Positions 15,987 through 24,654 of a stretch of DNA of 64,000 bases are shown in pieces. Origin of the DNA: Bog-532 sp963824545 (GTDB lineage: Bacteria; Actinomycetota; Actinomycetes; Streptosporangiales; Streptosporangiaceae); NCBI GenBank assembly GCA_963824545.1, contig CAWGPP010000012.1:62001-126000 (forward strand), read 5' to 3'. The notes under the pieces were generated by a model. That model saw only the letters and a program-made list of their open reading frames with translations. It had not been told where the DNA came from and ran no database searches. The first letter of the stretch is position 1. Each line of letters starts with the position of its first letter. The position numbers were made by a program, and so were the translations under genes.

Positions 15987-17422
15987 CCGCCACCGGTGTC
16001 CCCCGCCTCGTGGTCGCGGCCCCGGCCTCGGGCAGCGGCAAGACGACCGTCGCCTGCGGGCTGATGGCCGCGCTGCGCGCCGCCGGGCTCGCGGTCTCCG
16101 GCCACAAGATCGGCCCGGACTACATCGACCCCGGCTACCACGCGCTGGCCACCGGGCGGCCGGCCCGGAACCTGGACCCGTTCCTGTGCGGCGCGGACCG
16201 GATCGTCCCGCTGTTCGCGCACGGTGCCCGTGCCGCGGACGTCGCCATCGTCGAGGGCGTGATGGGCCTGTTCGACGGAACGGACCCGGGCACCGCGGAA
16301 GGCGCCGGGGATCCGGGCTTCGGCTCGACCGCGCACGTCGCCCGCCTGCTCGGCGCGCCGGTCGTGCTGGTCATCGACGCCGCGTCGATGGGCCGGTCGG
16401 CCGGGGCGGTCGCGGCCGGCTTCGCCCGGTTCGATCCGCGCACCACGGTGGCCGGGGTCATCCTCAACCGGGTGGCCTCCAGCCGGCACGAGCTGCTGCT
16501 CCGCGGCGGCCTGGCCGCCGCCGGCATCGATGTCTACGGCGCGATCCGCCGCGCGGCGGAGATCGCCGCGCCCTCCCGCCACCTGGGCCTGGTCCCCGCG
16601 GCCGAGCGCTCGGCCGCCGCCGCGGACGCCATGGCCCGGCTCGCCGCGCTCATCAAGGAGTCCTGCGACCTGCCCGGCCTGCTGGCGCTGGCCCGCGCTG
16701 CCCCGCCACTGCCGGCGAACGCCTGGGATCCGGCCGCCGCCCTCATCCAGTCCGCCGCGCGAGCACCACGAGACCTGCAGGGCCGTCCGGTCGTCGCGAT
16801 CGCCGGGGGCCCCGCCTTTACCTTCAGCTACACCGAGCACACCGAACTGCTCACCGCGGCTGGCCTGGACGTCGTCCCCTTCGACCCGCTCCGCGACGAG
16901 CACCTGCCCGGCGGCACGGTCGGCGTCATCCTGGGCGGCGGGTTCCCGGAAATGCACGCCGCCGACCTGTCCGCCAACGAACCACTCCGCCAGGAGGTGG
17001 CCGCGGCCGCCGCGCGAGGAGCCCCCGTCGCGGCCGAATGCGCGGGCCTGCTCTACCTGGCCCGGTCCCTGGACGGCCAGCCCATGTGCGGGGTGCTGCC
17101 CATCGAGGCGGCCATGACCGGGCGGCTGACGCTCGGCTACCGGCAGGCCCGGGCCGCGGCCGATTCCGTGCTGGCCGTGGCCGGGGACGTGGTCCGCGCG
17201 CACGAATTCCACCGCACGGCCGCCTCCCCGGACCACGGCGTCCCCGCCGCCTGGCAGGTCCCGCCCGGTGACCGGCGCGAAGGCCACGTCACCGGGACCG
17301 TGCACGCGTCCTACCTGCACGCGCACTGGGCCGGCTACCCGCAGGCCGCAGCCCGTTTCGCCGCCGCCGCCCGGACCGCCGCCGCACGCGCCGCCCGGGC
17401 CGTCGCGGGGAGTACGGCATGA
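15980..17422 (+). CDS. cobB: Cobyrinate/hydrogenobyrinate a,c-diamide synthase
   Basis: A 480-residue glutamine-dependent amidotransferase that amidates the a and c side chains of the corrin ring. The N-terminal dethiobiotin-synthetase-like ATPase has APASGSGKTT near residue 13 and HKIGPDYIDPGYH; the C-terminal class I GATase-like domain has a nucleophile cysteine in AAECAGLLYL. A longer open frame exists upstream, but ATG 15980, overlapping the end of cobO, fits the family's N-terminus exactly. Usual length. Confidence 0.95.
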   Translation: MVAATGVPRLVVAAPASGSGKTTVACGLMAALRAAGLAVSGHKIGPDYIDPGYHALATGRPARNLDPFLCGADRIVPLFAHGARAADVAIVEGVMGLFDGTDPGTAEGAGDPGFGSTAHVARLLGAPVVLVIDAASMGRSAGAVAAGFARFDPRTTVAGVILNRVASSRHELLLRGGLAAAGIDVYGAIRRAAEIAAPSRHLGLVPAAERSAAAADAMARLAALIKESCDLPGLLALARAAPPLPANAWDPAAALIQSAARAPRDLQGRPVVAIAGGPAFTFSYTEHTELLTAAGLDVVPFDPLRDEHLPGGTVGVILGGGFPEMHAADLSANEPLRQEVAAAAARGAPVAAECAGLLYLARSLDGQPMCGVLPIEAAMTGRLTLGYRQARAAADSVLAVAGDVVRAHEFHRTAASPDHGVPAAWQVPPGDRREGHVTGTVHASYLHAHWAGYPQAAARFAAAARTAAARAARAVAGSTA

Positions 17423-18228
17423 AAAGACTGATCGGAGTGGGGGTAGGGCCGGGCGACCCCGAGCTGATCACGGTCAAGGCGCTCCGGGTGCTGCGCGAGG
17501 CCGACGCGGTCTTCGTGCCCGTGATGGCCGGGCCGGACGGCGCGCCCCAGGTGCCGGGGCGCGCCGAGGCGACGATCCGGGCCCACATCGGCCCGGGCCG
17601 GATCCGCCCGGTCGCCTTCGCGCTGAACGACACCGGCGGAGTCACCCCGCGCCGGGCCGCGGCGTGGCAGGCAGCCGCCCAGGAGGTCGCCCGCACGTTT
17701 GGCGCCGGGGCCGGCACCGTCGCGTTCGGCACGATCGGCGACCCCAACCTCTACTCCACGTTCAGCTATCTGGCGCAGACGGTCCGCGATATCGTCCGCG
17801 ACGTGCTGATCGAGACCGTGCCCGGCATTACCGCCATGCAGGACCTGGCGGCCCGCTCGGCTACGGCGGCCGGCCCGGTCAGCGGCACCGTCCTGGCCGA
17901 AGGGGACGAACCGCTGATCCTGCTGCCGCTCACCGCGGGCGCCGGGCCGCTGCGCGACGCCCTGAACCGGCCCGGCACCGTCGTCGGCTACAAGCTCGGC
18001 GCGGCCGCCGGGCCGTCGCCCGCTCAGGTCCGGGATCTGCTCGCCGAGACGGGCCGGCTCGACGGGGCGATCGCCGGGGCCCGGCTCGGGCTGCCCGGCC
18101 AGGACATCAGGCCCGCCGCCGAGCTGGCCGCGCTGCGTGCCGTTCCGTACCTGTCCACGCTGATCGTGCCGGCCCGGCGCGACGGGGTGGGGACCAGCCT
18201 GGGACGTTCCGGCCGGGGGGCCCCGTGA
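17419..18228 (+). CDS. cobI: Precorrin-2 C20-methyltransferase
   Basis: A 269-residue SAM-dependent tetrapyrrole methylase. It opens with GVGVGPGDPELITVKA, the family's P-rich loop, has the CobI-type FGTIGDPNLYSTFSYL segment and ETVPGITAMQDLAAR. It makes precorrin-3A from precorrin-2. ATG overlaps the cobB stop (ATGA) and the TGA overlaps the GTG of cobM. Length and motifs are complete. Confidence 0.94.
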   Translation: MKRLIGVGVGPGDPELITVKALRVLREADAVFVPVMAGPDGAPQVPGRAEATIRAHIGPGRIRPVAFALNDTGGVTPRRAAAWQAAAQEVARTFGAGAGTVAFGTIGDPNLYSTFSYLAQTVRDIVRDVLIETVPGITAMQDLAARSATAAGPVSGTVLAEGDEPLILLPLTAGAGPLRDALNRPGTVVGYKLGAAAGPSPAQVRDLLAETGRLDGAIAGARLGLPGQDIRPAAELAALRAVPYLSTLIVPARRDGVGTSLGRSGRGAP

Positions 18229-19203
18229 CCGCCGGCCCCCCCAACACTGTCAGCACCAGTGAACCCACGGATCACATTGGCCCCGTGGGTCACGTCACGT
18301 TCGTCGGGGCCGGCCCGGGCGCCGGACCTGATCACCCTGCGCGGTGCCGCCGCCGTCGCCGCTGCGGACCTGGTGATCTGGGCGTCCAGCCTGGTCCACC
18401 CGGGCATCCTCGATCACGCCCGGCCCGGCGCGGAGATCGTCGACTCGGCCCAGCTACCGATGGAAGGCGTGCTCCCGTATTACCAGCGCGCCGCGCGTGA
18501 GGGCCTGCGGGTCGCGCGGGTGCACTCCGGTGACCCGGCGCTGTGGGGCGCGATCCAGGAGCAGCTGGACCGGTGCGCCGAGCTGGGGCTCGGCACCGAG
18601 ATCGTGCCTGGCGTCTCCAGCTTTACCGCGGCCGCCGCGGCGATCGGCCGGGAGCTGACGATCCCCGAGGTGGCCCAGTCGGTCATCCTGACCCGGCTCG
18701 GCGGCGGGAAAACCCCGATGCCGCCGGGCGAGCGGGTCAGCGACTTTGCCCGGCACGGAACCACGATGGCGCTGTTCCTGTCGGCGGCGCGTTCCGGCCA
18801 GCTGCAGGAGGAACTTCTGGGCGGCGGGTACCCGCCGCAGACGCCGTGCGTCATCGCCTACCAGGTCACCTGGCCCGACGAGCTGATCGTGCACTGCGCG
18901 CTGGCCGACCTGGCCGCCACCATGAAGGCGCGGAAGCTGTGGAAGCACACCCTGGTCCTGGTCGGTCCCGGCCTCGGCGCCGGAGGCACCCGCTCGCACC
19001 TGTACCACCCGGGGCACTTCCACGGCTTCCGCCGCGCCGAGCCGGGGTCCCGTCGCGCTCTGCGCGCGGGGGACGCTGGCGCTCTGCGCGCGGGGGACGC
19101 TGGCGCTCTGCGCGCGGGGGACGCTGGCGCTCTGCGCGCGCACGACGAGGACCTCGGCGCGCCCGGCGGCGAGGCCCGCGTGCCTGATGGTGACCAGCCA
19201 TGA
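18225..19203 (+). CDS. cobM: Precorrin-4 C11-methyltransferase, apparent frameshift near the N-terminus
   Basis: The CobM protein is split over two frames. From the GTG at 18225, which overlaps the cobI stop, one frame gives GHVTFVGAGPGA, the expected first strand and loop. The next frame (+1) gives APDLITLRG and then the entire rest of the enzyme (WASSLVHPGILDHA, HSGDPALWGAI, IVPGVSSFTAAAAAIG, VILTRLGGGKTPMP). The switch falls in the G/C run at 18306-18325; a missing GC dinucleotide or one extra base would explain it. A start at 18259 in the second frame would lose the GAGPG loop. The C-terminal tail holds three GDAGALRA repeats. Identity is certain; integrity is not. Confidence 0.88.
19057..19142 (+). 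repeat. 24-bp tandem repeat at the 3' end of cobM
   Basis: Three and a half copies of a 24-bp unit beginning GCTCTGCGCGCGGGGG encode ALRAGDAG in the non-conserved tail of CobM. Copies are identical. Confidence 0.95.
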
Positions 19204-20498
19204 CCGGTCCCGAGCTGCGCGAGCCGGACCTGCCCCGCACGGCGAAGGTACGCGGCCGGGCGCTGCGCACCGGCTGGACCACCGGAACATGCGCCGCGGC
19301 CGCGGCCAAGGCCGCGGCGACAGCCCTGCGGACCGGCGAGGTACAGCGCACCGTGGAGATCGCGCTCCCGTCCGGGCAGCAGGTCCGCTTTCCGGTCGAC
19401 TCCTGCACGCTGGTCCCGCGTGCCGCTGACCGGCCCGTCCCGGCCGCCCTGCCGGAATCTGCCGAACGAGCCGAGGCAGTGGTGGTCAAGGACGCTGGGG
19501 ACGACCCCGATGTCACCCACGGCGCCCACCTGACCGCCACGGCGACCTGGCGGGAGCCGCCCGGGATCGAGCTGGACGGCGGCGTCGGCGTCGGAATCGT
19601 CACCAAGCCTGGCCTCGGGCTTGAGCCCGGCACACCGGCCATCAACCCCGTGCCGCGCGCGATGATCAGCCAGGCCGTGGGGGAGGCCGTCGACCTGGCG
19701 GCCGCCGGGGTCCGGGTCGTCATCTCGGTTCCCGGCGGCGAGCGGATGGCGCGCAAGACGACCAACGCCCGGCTGGGCATCATCGGCGGCATCTCGATCC
19801 TCGGCACGACCGGCATCGTCCGCCCGTTCTCCACGGCGTCCTGGCGGGCCAGCGTCGAGCAGGCGGTGTCCGTGCTCGCCGCGCAGGGGGAGACCATGGC
19901 GGTGCTGTGCACCGGCGGGCGGACCGAGAAAGCGGCCATGACCCTGCTGCCCGGTCTGCCCGAGGTCTGTTTCATCGAGGTCGGCGACTTCACCGGCGCC
20001 GCGCTGCGCCGCGTGGTGTCCTGCGGCGTCGGTAACGTGGTGTTCGCCGGCATGGCCGGGAAGCTGGCCAAGCTCGCCGGCGGCGTCCTGATGACCCACT
20101 ACACCCGGTCCAAGGTGCCGCACGACCTGCTCGCTGACATCACCCGCGTGAGCGGGGGCAGCCCGGGCCTCGCCGCCCGCGTCGAGGCGGCCAACTCCGC
20201 CCGGCACGCCGCCGAACTGTGGGAGGAGGCGGGCCTGCTGCCGGCCGCGGGCACGGAACTGTGCCGGCGGGTGGCCGATGTCCTGGCCCGCTTCGGCGCC
20301 GAAGCTGCCGCCTCGGGGCCTACGGCGCCGGAAGGCCCCGCACCCGGTGCCCATGCCTCCCAGGGCCGCACGCCCGGGGCGGCCGGCGCGGCCACCTCGG
20401 CGCCGGGTATCGCCCCGCCGCTGTCCGTCCGGGTGATCATGGTCGATTTCAGCGGCCGGGCGCAGCTGGCCGCCTTCCCGCCGGGGACGCCGGCATGA
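19200..20498 (+). CDS. cbiD: Cobalt-precorrin-5B (C1)-methyltransferase
   Basis: A 432-residue CbiD, the C1 methyltransferase typical of the oxygen-independent pathway. LRTGWTTGTCAAAAAKAA near residue 21, VVKDAGDDPDVTHGA, INPVPRAMI and RKTTNARLGIIGGISILGTT are diagnostic. The C-terminal region beyond residue 375 is a low-complexity extension. It is ATGA-coupled to both neighbours. Its presence shows the pathway follows CbiD-type ring chemistry, although the cobaltochelatase is of the late-insertion type. Confidence 0.95.
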   Translation: MTGPELREPDLPRTAKVRGRALRTGWTTGTCAAAAAKAAATALRTGEVQRTVEIALPSGQQVRFPVDSCTLVPRAADRPVPAALPESAERAEAVVVKDAGDDPDVTHGAHLTATATWREPPGIELDGGVGVGIVTKPGLGLEPGTPAINPVPRAMISQAVGEAVDLAAAGVRVVISVPGGERMARKTTNARLGIIGGISILGTTGIVRPFSTASWRASVEQAVSVLAAQGETMAVLCTGGRTEKAAMTLLPGLPEVCFIEVGDFTGAALRRVVSCGVGNVVFAGMAGKLAKLAGGVLMTHYTRSKVPHDLLADITRVSGGSPGLAARVEAANSARHAAELWEEAGLLPAAGTELCRRVADVLARFGAEAAASGPTAPEGPAPGAHASQGRTPGAAGAATSAPGIAPPLSVRVIMVDFSGRAQLAAFPPGTPA

Positions 20499-21271
20499 CC
20501 GTCACCGTGATCGGATGCGACGGCAGCCCCCTCACCCCGGCCGCCGCCTGCGCCCTCGCCGGCGCGTCCGTGGTCGCGGGCGCCCGGCGGCATCTGGCTG
20601 CGGTCAGCGTGCCGCCGGCGGCCGGCGTCATCGTGATCCGGCATCTGGATACCGCGCTCGACGCGATCTGCGCCGCTCGCGGGCCGGCCGTCGTGCTGGC
20701 CTCGGGCGATCCCGGCTTCTTCGGCATCGTGCGGGCGCTGCGGGTCCGGGGCGCCACGCCCGTGGTGTTCCCGGCCGTGTCCTCGGTGGCCCTGGCCTTC
20801 GCCCGGCTCGGCCTGGACTGGGCCGATGCGGTCGTGCTGTCCGCGCACGGGCGCGACCTCCGCCCGGTGCTCGCCGCGGCGCTCGCGCACCCCAAGGCGG
20901 CCATCCTCACCGGGCCGCCCGAGGCCAGCGCCGGGCAGCTCAGGAGCGCCCTGCTCGCCGCGGGCCGGACCGTGTACGCGGCCGAGCGGCTGGGCACCAC
21001 GGGCGAGCGCGTGCACGGCCTGACCGCCGATCCGGCCGCGGCCGTCAGCGACCCGCACGTGCTCATCTGCCTCGATCCCGCGGCGCTTGATCCCGCCGCG
21101 TTCGATCCGGCGGCCCTTGATCCCGCTGTCCTTCATCCCACGGCCGTCGATCATCCCACGGCCGTCGATCCGGCGAAACAGCGCAGCCCCGCCCGCTGGC
21201 TGGCCGGGCACCAGGGCGCCCGGCCGGCTGGGCGCTGCCGGAAACGGGCTTCGAGCACCGCGATTCCATGA
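20495..21271 (+). CDS. cbiE: Precorrin-6Y C5,15-methyltransferase, CbiE part (frame broken before CbiT part)
   Basis: A 258-codon frame whose first 195 residues are a CbiE-type methylase (VIGCDGSPLTPAAACAL, VVLASGDPGFFGI and VFPAVSSVALAFARLGLDW). Near the end it still reads ARWLAGHQGA, the CobL linker, then leaves the conserved frame. The expected continuation GWALPETGFEHRDSMITK is present in the cbiT frame just upstream of cbiT. A single missing C in the run at 21219-21221 would restore a full CobL fusion. A short repeat (PAALDPAAFD-like) lies before the break. Confidence 0.86.
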   Translation: MTVTVIGCDGSPLTPAAACALAGASVVAGARRHLAAVSVPPAAGVIVIRHLDTALDAICAARGPAVVLASGDPGFFGIVRALRVRGATPVVFPAVSSVALAFARLGLDWADAVVLSAHGRDLRPVLAAALAHPKAAILTGPPEASAGQLRSALLAAGRTVYAAERLGTTGERVHGLTADPAAAVSDPHVLICLDPAALDPAAFDPAALDPAVLHPTAVDHPTAVDPAKQRSPARWLAGHQGARPAGRCRKRASSTAIP

Positions 21272-21792
21272 TCACCAAGGCGGAGGTGCGGGCCCTGGTC
21301 CTGGCCCGGCTCGGCCCCGGCCCGGGCCGGACGGTCTGGGACATCGGCGCGGGCTCGGGGTCGGTTGCGGTCGAGTGCGCCCGCTTCGGCGCCTGGGCCG
21401 TGGCCATCGAGTCCGACGACGCCCAGTGCGCCCGCATCCGCCGGAACGCCGCCGCGCACGGCGTGCGGCTGCAAATCGTGGCGGGCCGGGCCCCGGACGT
21501 GCTGGCCGGGCTGCCCGCCCCGAACGCCGTGTTCGCCGGCGGCGGTGACGACGGCGTGCTGGCCGGGGCGATCAAGGCGGGGCAACCGGACCGGGTGGTC
21601 GTGACGCTCGCGTCCGTGGACCGGGTACGCGACGTGACCGATCTGCTCACCGGGGCCGGGTACACGGCGGGCGGCGCCCAGTTGCAGGCGTCCCGGCTGG
21701 CCGGGCTGCCCGGCGGTTCGCTCCGCCTCGCCGCCGTCAACCCGGTGTTCGTCATCTGGGCGACCCGGGCCGGAACGGGAGACGCGTCGTGA
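21268..21792 (+). CDS. cbiT: Precorrin-6Y C15-methyltransferase/decarboxylase, CbiT part
   Basis: A 174-residue frame with the Rossmann-like SAM fold of CbiT: MITKAEVRALVLARLGP, VWDIGAGSGSVAVE and the acidic end of strand 2, AIESDD. It methylates C15 and decarboxylates the C12 acetate. As read, it starts at an ATG overlapping the cbiE stop (ATGA). Codons just upstream in the same frame, WALPETGFEHRDS, show that it was, or is, the second half of CobL. It could still be made as a separate protein through that ATG. Confidence 0.88.
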   Translation: MITKAEVRALVLARLGPGPGRTVWDIGAGSGSVAVECARFGAWAVAIESDDAQCARIRRNAAAHGVRLQIVAGRAPDVLAGLPAPNAVFAGGGDDGVLAGAIKAGQPDRVVVTLASVDRVRDVTDLLTGAGYTAGGAQLQASRLAGLPGGSLRLAAVNPVFVIWATRAGTGDAS

Positions 21793-23702
21793 TCGGGCTG
21801 ATTGCGGTGACGGCCGCGGGGCAGCGCGCCGCGGAACGGCTCGCCGAGGCGTGGCCGGGCACCAGGCGTTACGAAGGTTCCACGTCGGCCGCGCTGCCCC
21901 GCGCGTTCGCCGAATGCGACGCCATCGTGTGCTTCCTCGCCGTCGGCGCGGCCGTCCGGCTGCTGGCGCCCCTGCTCGGCAGCAAGCACACCGACCCCGG
22001 GGTGGTCTGTGTCGACGAGGCGCTGCGTTACGCCGTCCCGGTGATCGGCGCGCACGCGGGCGGCGGCAACGACCTGGCCCGCCGGGCCGCGCTGGTCCTG
22101 GGCGGCGAGGCGGTGATCACCACGGCCAGCGACGCGGCCGGGAGCGTGGCCCTCGACGAGTTCGGCGGCGACCTGGGGTTCGTCCTGGAAACGGGCGGCG
22201 AACTGGCCGCCGTCGGGGCGGCCGTGCTGTCCGGTGAGCGCGTCACGCTGACCGCCGGCGCGGCCTGGCCGCTGCCGCCGCTCCCGCCGAATGTGGTCAG
22301 CGCCGATCCCGAGCCGGGCGTGCCCGCGATCATCGTGTCCGATCGCCTGGGCCCGTTCGGTACATCCGGGCACACCGTCGTCTACCGGCCGCCGTCGCTC
22401 GTGGTCGGGATCGGGGCGAGCCGCGGCGTCCCGGCGGCGGAGGTCACCGCGCTGATCGACACGGCGCTCGCGGACGCCGGCCTATCGCCGCGTTCGGTCC
22501 GGCAGGCCGCGACCGTGGACCTGAAGGCCGATGAGGCCGGCCTGCTGGCCGCGGTCCAGGCCCGGGACTGGCCGCTCGCCGTGTACCCGGCGGCCGCGCT
22601 GGCCACGGTCCCGGTCCCGAACCCGAGCGAGGTCGTCCGCGCCGCGACGGGCACGCCCAGCGTCGCCGAAGCCGCCGCCCTCCTCGCCGCAGCCGGGCCC
22701 CCATCCGCCGCGCCCGGTGAGCCCGCCGCACCCGCCGCACCCGCCGCACCCGCCGACCCCGCCGTTTCCGCTGATCCGGCCGCACCCGCTGACCCCAGCA
22801 TCTCCACTGGCCTCGGCATCCCCATTGATCCCGCCGCGCCCACTGACCTCGGCACCCCCAACGGCTCCGGCACCACCATTGGCTACGGCCGCCCGGACGG
22901 CCCGGAACTGGTGGTGGCCAAGCGGGCGAGCGCGCACGCCACGGTCGCGGTGGCCCGGGCGCGTCCGCGCGGCCGGCTGGCCGTCGTCGGGATCGGCCCG
23001 GGCGCCCGCGACCTGCTGACCCCGCGCGCCGCCGCCGAACTCCGCCGCGCATCGGTCATCGTCGGCCTCGACCAGTATGTCGATCAGGTCGCCGATCTGC
23101 TCCGTCCGGGCACCACGGTGCGCGCGACCGGCCTCGGTCACGAGCAGGAACGTGCCGCCGCCGCCGTGGCCGAAGCGGCCACCGGCCGGGCGGTCGCGCT
23201 CATCGGCTCGGGCGACGCAGGCGTCTACGCCATGGGCAGCCCCGCGCTGGAACTGGCCGGCGAGACGATCGATGTGGTCGGCGTGCCGGGCATCACGGCC
23301 AGCCTGGCCGCCGCCGCGCTGCTCGGCGCTCCGCTCGGGCACGACCACGCGCTGATCTCGCTGTCGGATCTGCACACCGCGTGGGAGGCGATCGAGCGGC
23401 GCGTTACCGCCGTCGCCGAGGCCGACCTGGTGGCGTGCTTCTACAACCCGGCCAGCCGCGGACGGAGCTGGCAGCTACGGAAGGCCCTGTCGATCCTGGC
23501 CGCCTGCCGGCCTCCGGGGACCCCGGTGGGCTGGGTGCGGGATGCCTCCCGTCCCGGTGAAGCGGTGGGGATGAGCACGCTGGCCGCCTTCGATCCGGCC
23601 CAGGTAGACATGCGGACGCTGGTTATCGTGGGCTCTTCCCGGACCCGGATGGTGGCTGGCCGGATGGTTACTCCCCGCGACTACCGCTGGGCGCCGTCGT
23701 GA
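21789..23702 (+). CDS. cobJ: CbiG-CobJ fusion: cobalamin lactone hydrolase-like protein and precorrin-3B C17-methyltransferase
   Basis: A 637-residue fusion. Residues 1-300 are CbiG-like (VGAAVRLLAPLL, DEALRYAVPVIGAHAGGGND, then VVGIGASRGVPAAEV). A Pro/Ala-rich linker spans about 300-385. The C-terminal methylase domain begins RLAVVGIGPGARDLLTP near residue 395 and contains SGDAGVYAMGSPALE and CFYNPASRGR. CobJ/CbiH methylates C17 and drives ring contraction; CbiG opens the lactone. Fusions of this kind are known in actinomycetes. GTG start overlaps the cbiT stop. Confidence 0.93.
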   Translation: MIGLIAVTAAGQRAAERLAEAWPGTRRYEGSTSAALPRAFAECDAIVCFLAVGAAVRLLAPLLGSKHTDPGVVCVDEALRYAVPVIGAHAGGGNDLARRAALVLGGEAVITTASDAAGSVALDEFGGDLGFVLETGGELAAVGAAVLSGERVTLTAGAAWPLPPLPPNVVSADPEPGVPAIIVSDRLGPFGTSGHTVVYRPPSLVVGIGASRGVPAAEVTALIDTALADAGLSPRSVRQAATVDLKADEAGLLAAVQARDWPLAVYPAAALATVPVPNPSEVVRAATGTPSVAEAAALLAAAGPPSAAPGEPAAPAAPAAPADPAVSADPAAPADPSISTGLGIPIDPAAPTDLGTPNGSGTTIGYGRPDGPELVVAKRASAHATVAVARARPRGRLAVVGIGPGARDLLTPRAAAELRRASVIVGLDQYVDQVADLLRPGTTVRATGLGHEQERAAAAVAEAATGRAVALIGSGDAGVYAMGSPALELAGETIDVVGVPGITASLAAAALLGAPLGHDHALISLSDLHTAWEAIERRVTAVAEADLVACFYNPASRGRSWQLRKALSILAACRPPGTPVGWVRDASRPGEAVGMSTLAAFDPAQVDMRTLVIVGSSRTRMVAGRMVTPRDYRWAPS

Positions 23703-23983
23703 CGGCGGTCGCGGTGGTCACCGCACGCTGCCAGGGCTGCGGCGCCTGCCTGCTGACCTGCCCGGAACGTGCCATCCGCCCGGCCGGGGCGGCGCAGGCG
23801 GCGCCCGGGATCTGGCCCGCGAAACCGGCCATGGCAACTACGGCGATCGGCCCAATGGACGGGCCGGCGCGGCTTATCGTCCTTGAGGAGTCCTGCACCG
23901 GATGCGGCGAGTGCGTCGAGGTCTGTCCCGTCGACGCGATCGAGCTCGCCCGCATCTTTGCGGAAAACGGGGAGGAAACGTGA
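23699..23983 (+). CDS. 2x[4Fe-4S] ferredoxin
   Basis: A 94-residue ferredoxin with two complete cluster motifs: C11, C14, C17, C21 and C66, C69, C72, C76 (CQGCGACLLTCP and CTGCGECVEVCP). About 30 extra residues lie between them. It sits between cobJ and cobH with overlapping starts and stops on both sides, so it belongs to the pathway. A role as electron donor for the ring-contraction step, or as a substitute for the Fe-S function of CobG, which I do not find here, is an inference. Confidence 0.9.
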   Translation: MTAVAVVTARCQGCGACLLTCPERAIRPAGAAQAAPGIWPAKPAMATTAIGPMDGPARLIVLEESCTGCGECVEVCPVDAIELARIFAENGEET

Positions 23984-24654
23984 CCCAATTCGATCGCGCG
24001 CCGAGCGGGCCGGACCCGATCGAGGTCGAGTCCTACCGGATTCTTCGCTCCCGGATCGACCTGACCCACCTGCCGCCGCTGACCCGCGCGGTGACGGAGC
24101 GTGTCATCCACGCGAGCGCCGACTTCGACTACGCCACCGACCTGATCTGTGACGAGGCAGCGCTGGCGGCCGGGGTCGCGGCGATCACCCGGGGCGCGCC
24201 CGTGGTCACGGACGTGGGCATGGTGGCCGCCGGCATCACCGGTTACCCGGTGATCTGCAAGATCGGCGACTCGATCGCGGCCCGGCTGGCGCGGACCGTG
24301 GGCATTACTGTCTCGGCCGCCGCGACCCGCCTGGCGTTCGGTGAGGCCGGTCCCGGTGCCATCTGGGTCGTCGGCTGCGCCCCGACCGCGCTGGAGGAGG
24401 TCCTGCGCCGGGACGTCGTCCCCGCGCTGGTCATCGGCCTGCCGGTCGGATTCGTCGGGGCGGCCGCGGCCAAGGAGGCGTTGCGGTCCAGCGGCCTGCC
24501 CGCGATCAGCAACGTCTCCGAGAAGGGGGGGTCGGCGGTCGCCGCCGCCGCGTTCAACGCCCTGCTCCGCATCGCCCGCACGCAGGCCACGCAGTCCGCC
24601 CCCGGCCGCCAGGCCGCGGCAAGCCGCGCCGCCCCCGCCGGGGACGGCCAATGA
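23980..24654 (+). CDS. cobH: Precorrin-8X methylmutase
   Basis: A 224-residue enzyme that moves the C11 methyl group to C12, giving hydrogenobyrinate or its cobalt form. The catalytic histidine is H44 in ERVIHASADFDY. VVTDVGMVAAGI, VGCAPTALEEVL, VIGLPVGFVGAAAAKEAL and SNVSEKGGSAVAAAA are diagnostic. The GTG start overlaps the ferredoxin stop and has GGAGGAAAC right before it; a longer frame from 23902 is therefore not needed. Confidence 0.95.
   Translation: MTQFDRAPSGPDPIEVESYRILRSRIDLTHLPPLTRAVTERVIHASADFDYATDLICDEAALAAGVAAITRGAPVVTDVGMVAAGITGYPVICKIGDSIAARLARTVGITVSAAATRLAFGEAGPGAIWVVGCAPTALEEVLRRDVVPALVIGLPVGFVGAAAAKEALRSSGLPAISNVSEKGGSAVAAAAFNALLRIARTQATQSAPGRQAAASRAAPAGDGQ

Noticed and set aside
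15902..17326. Minus-strand frame of 474 codons over cobB
   Set aside because: Antisense of a well-supported gene, no ribosome site, no recognisable fold.
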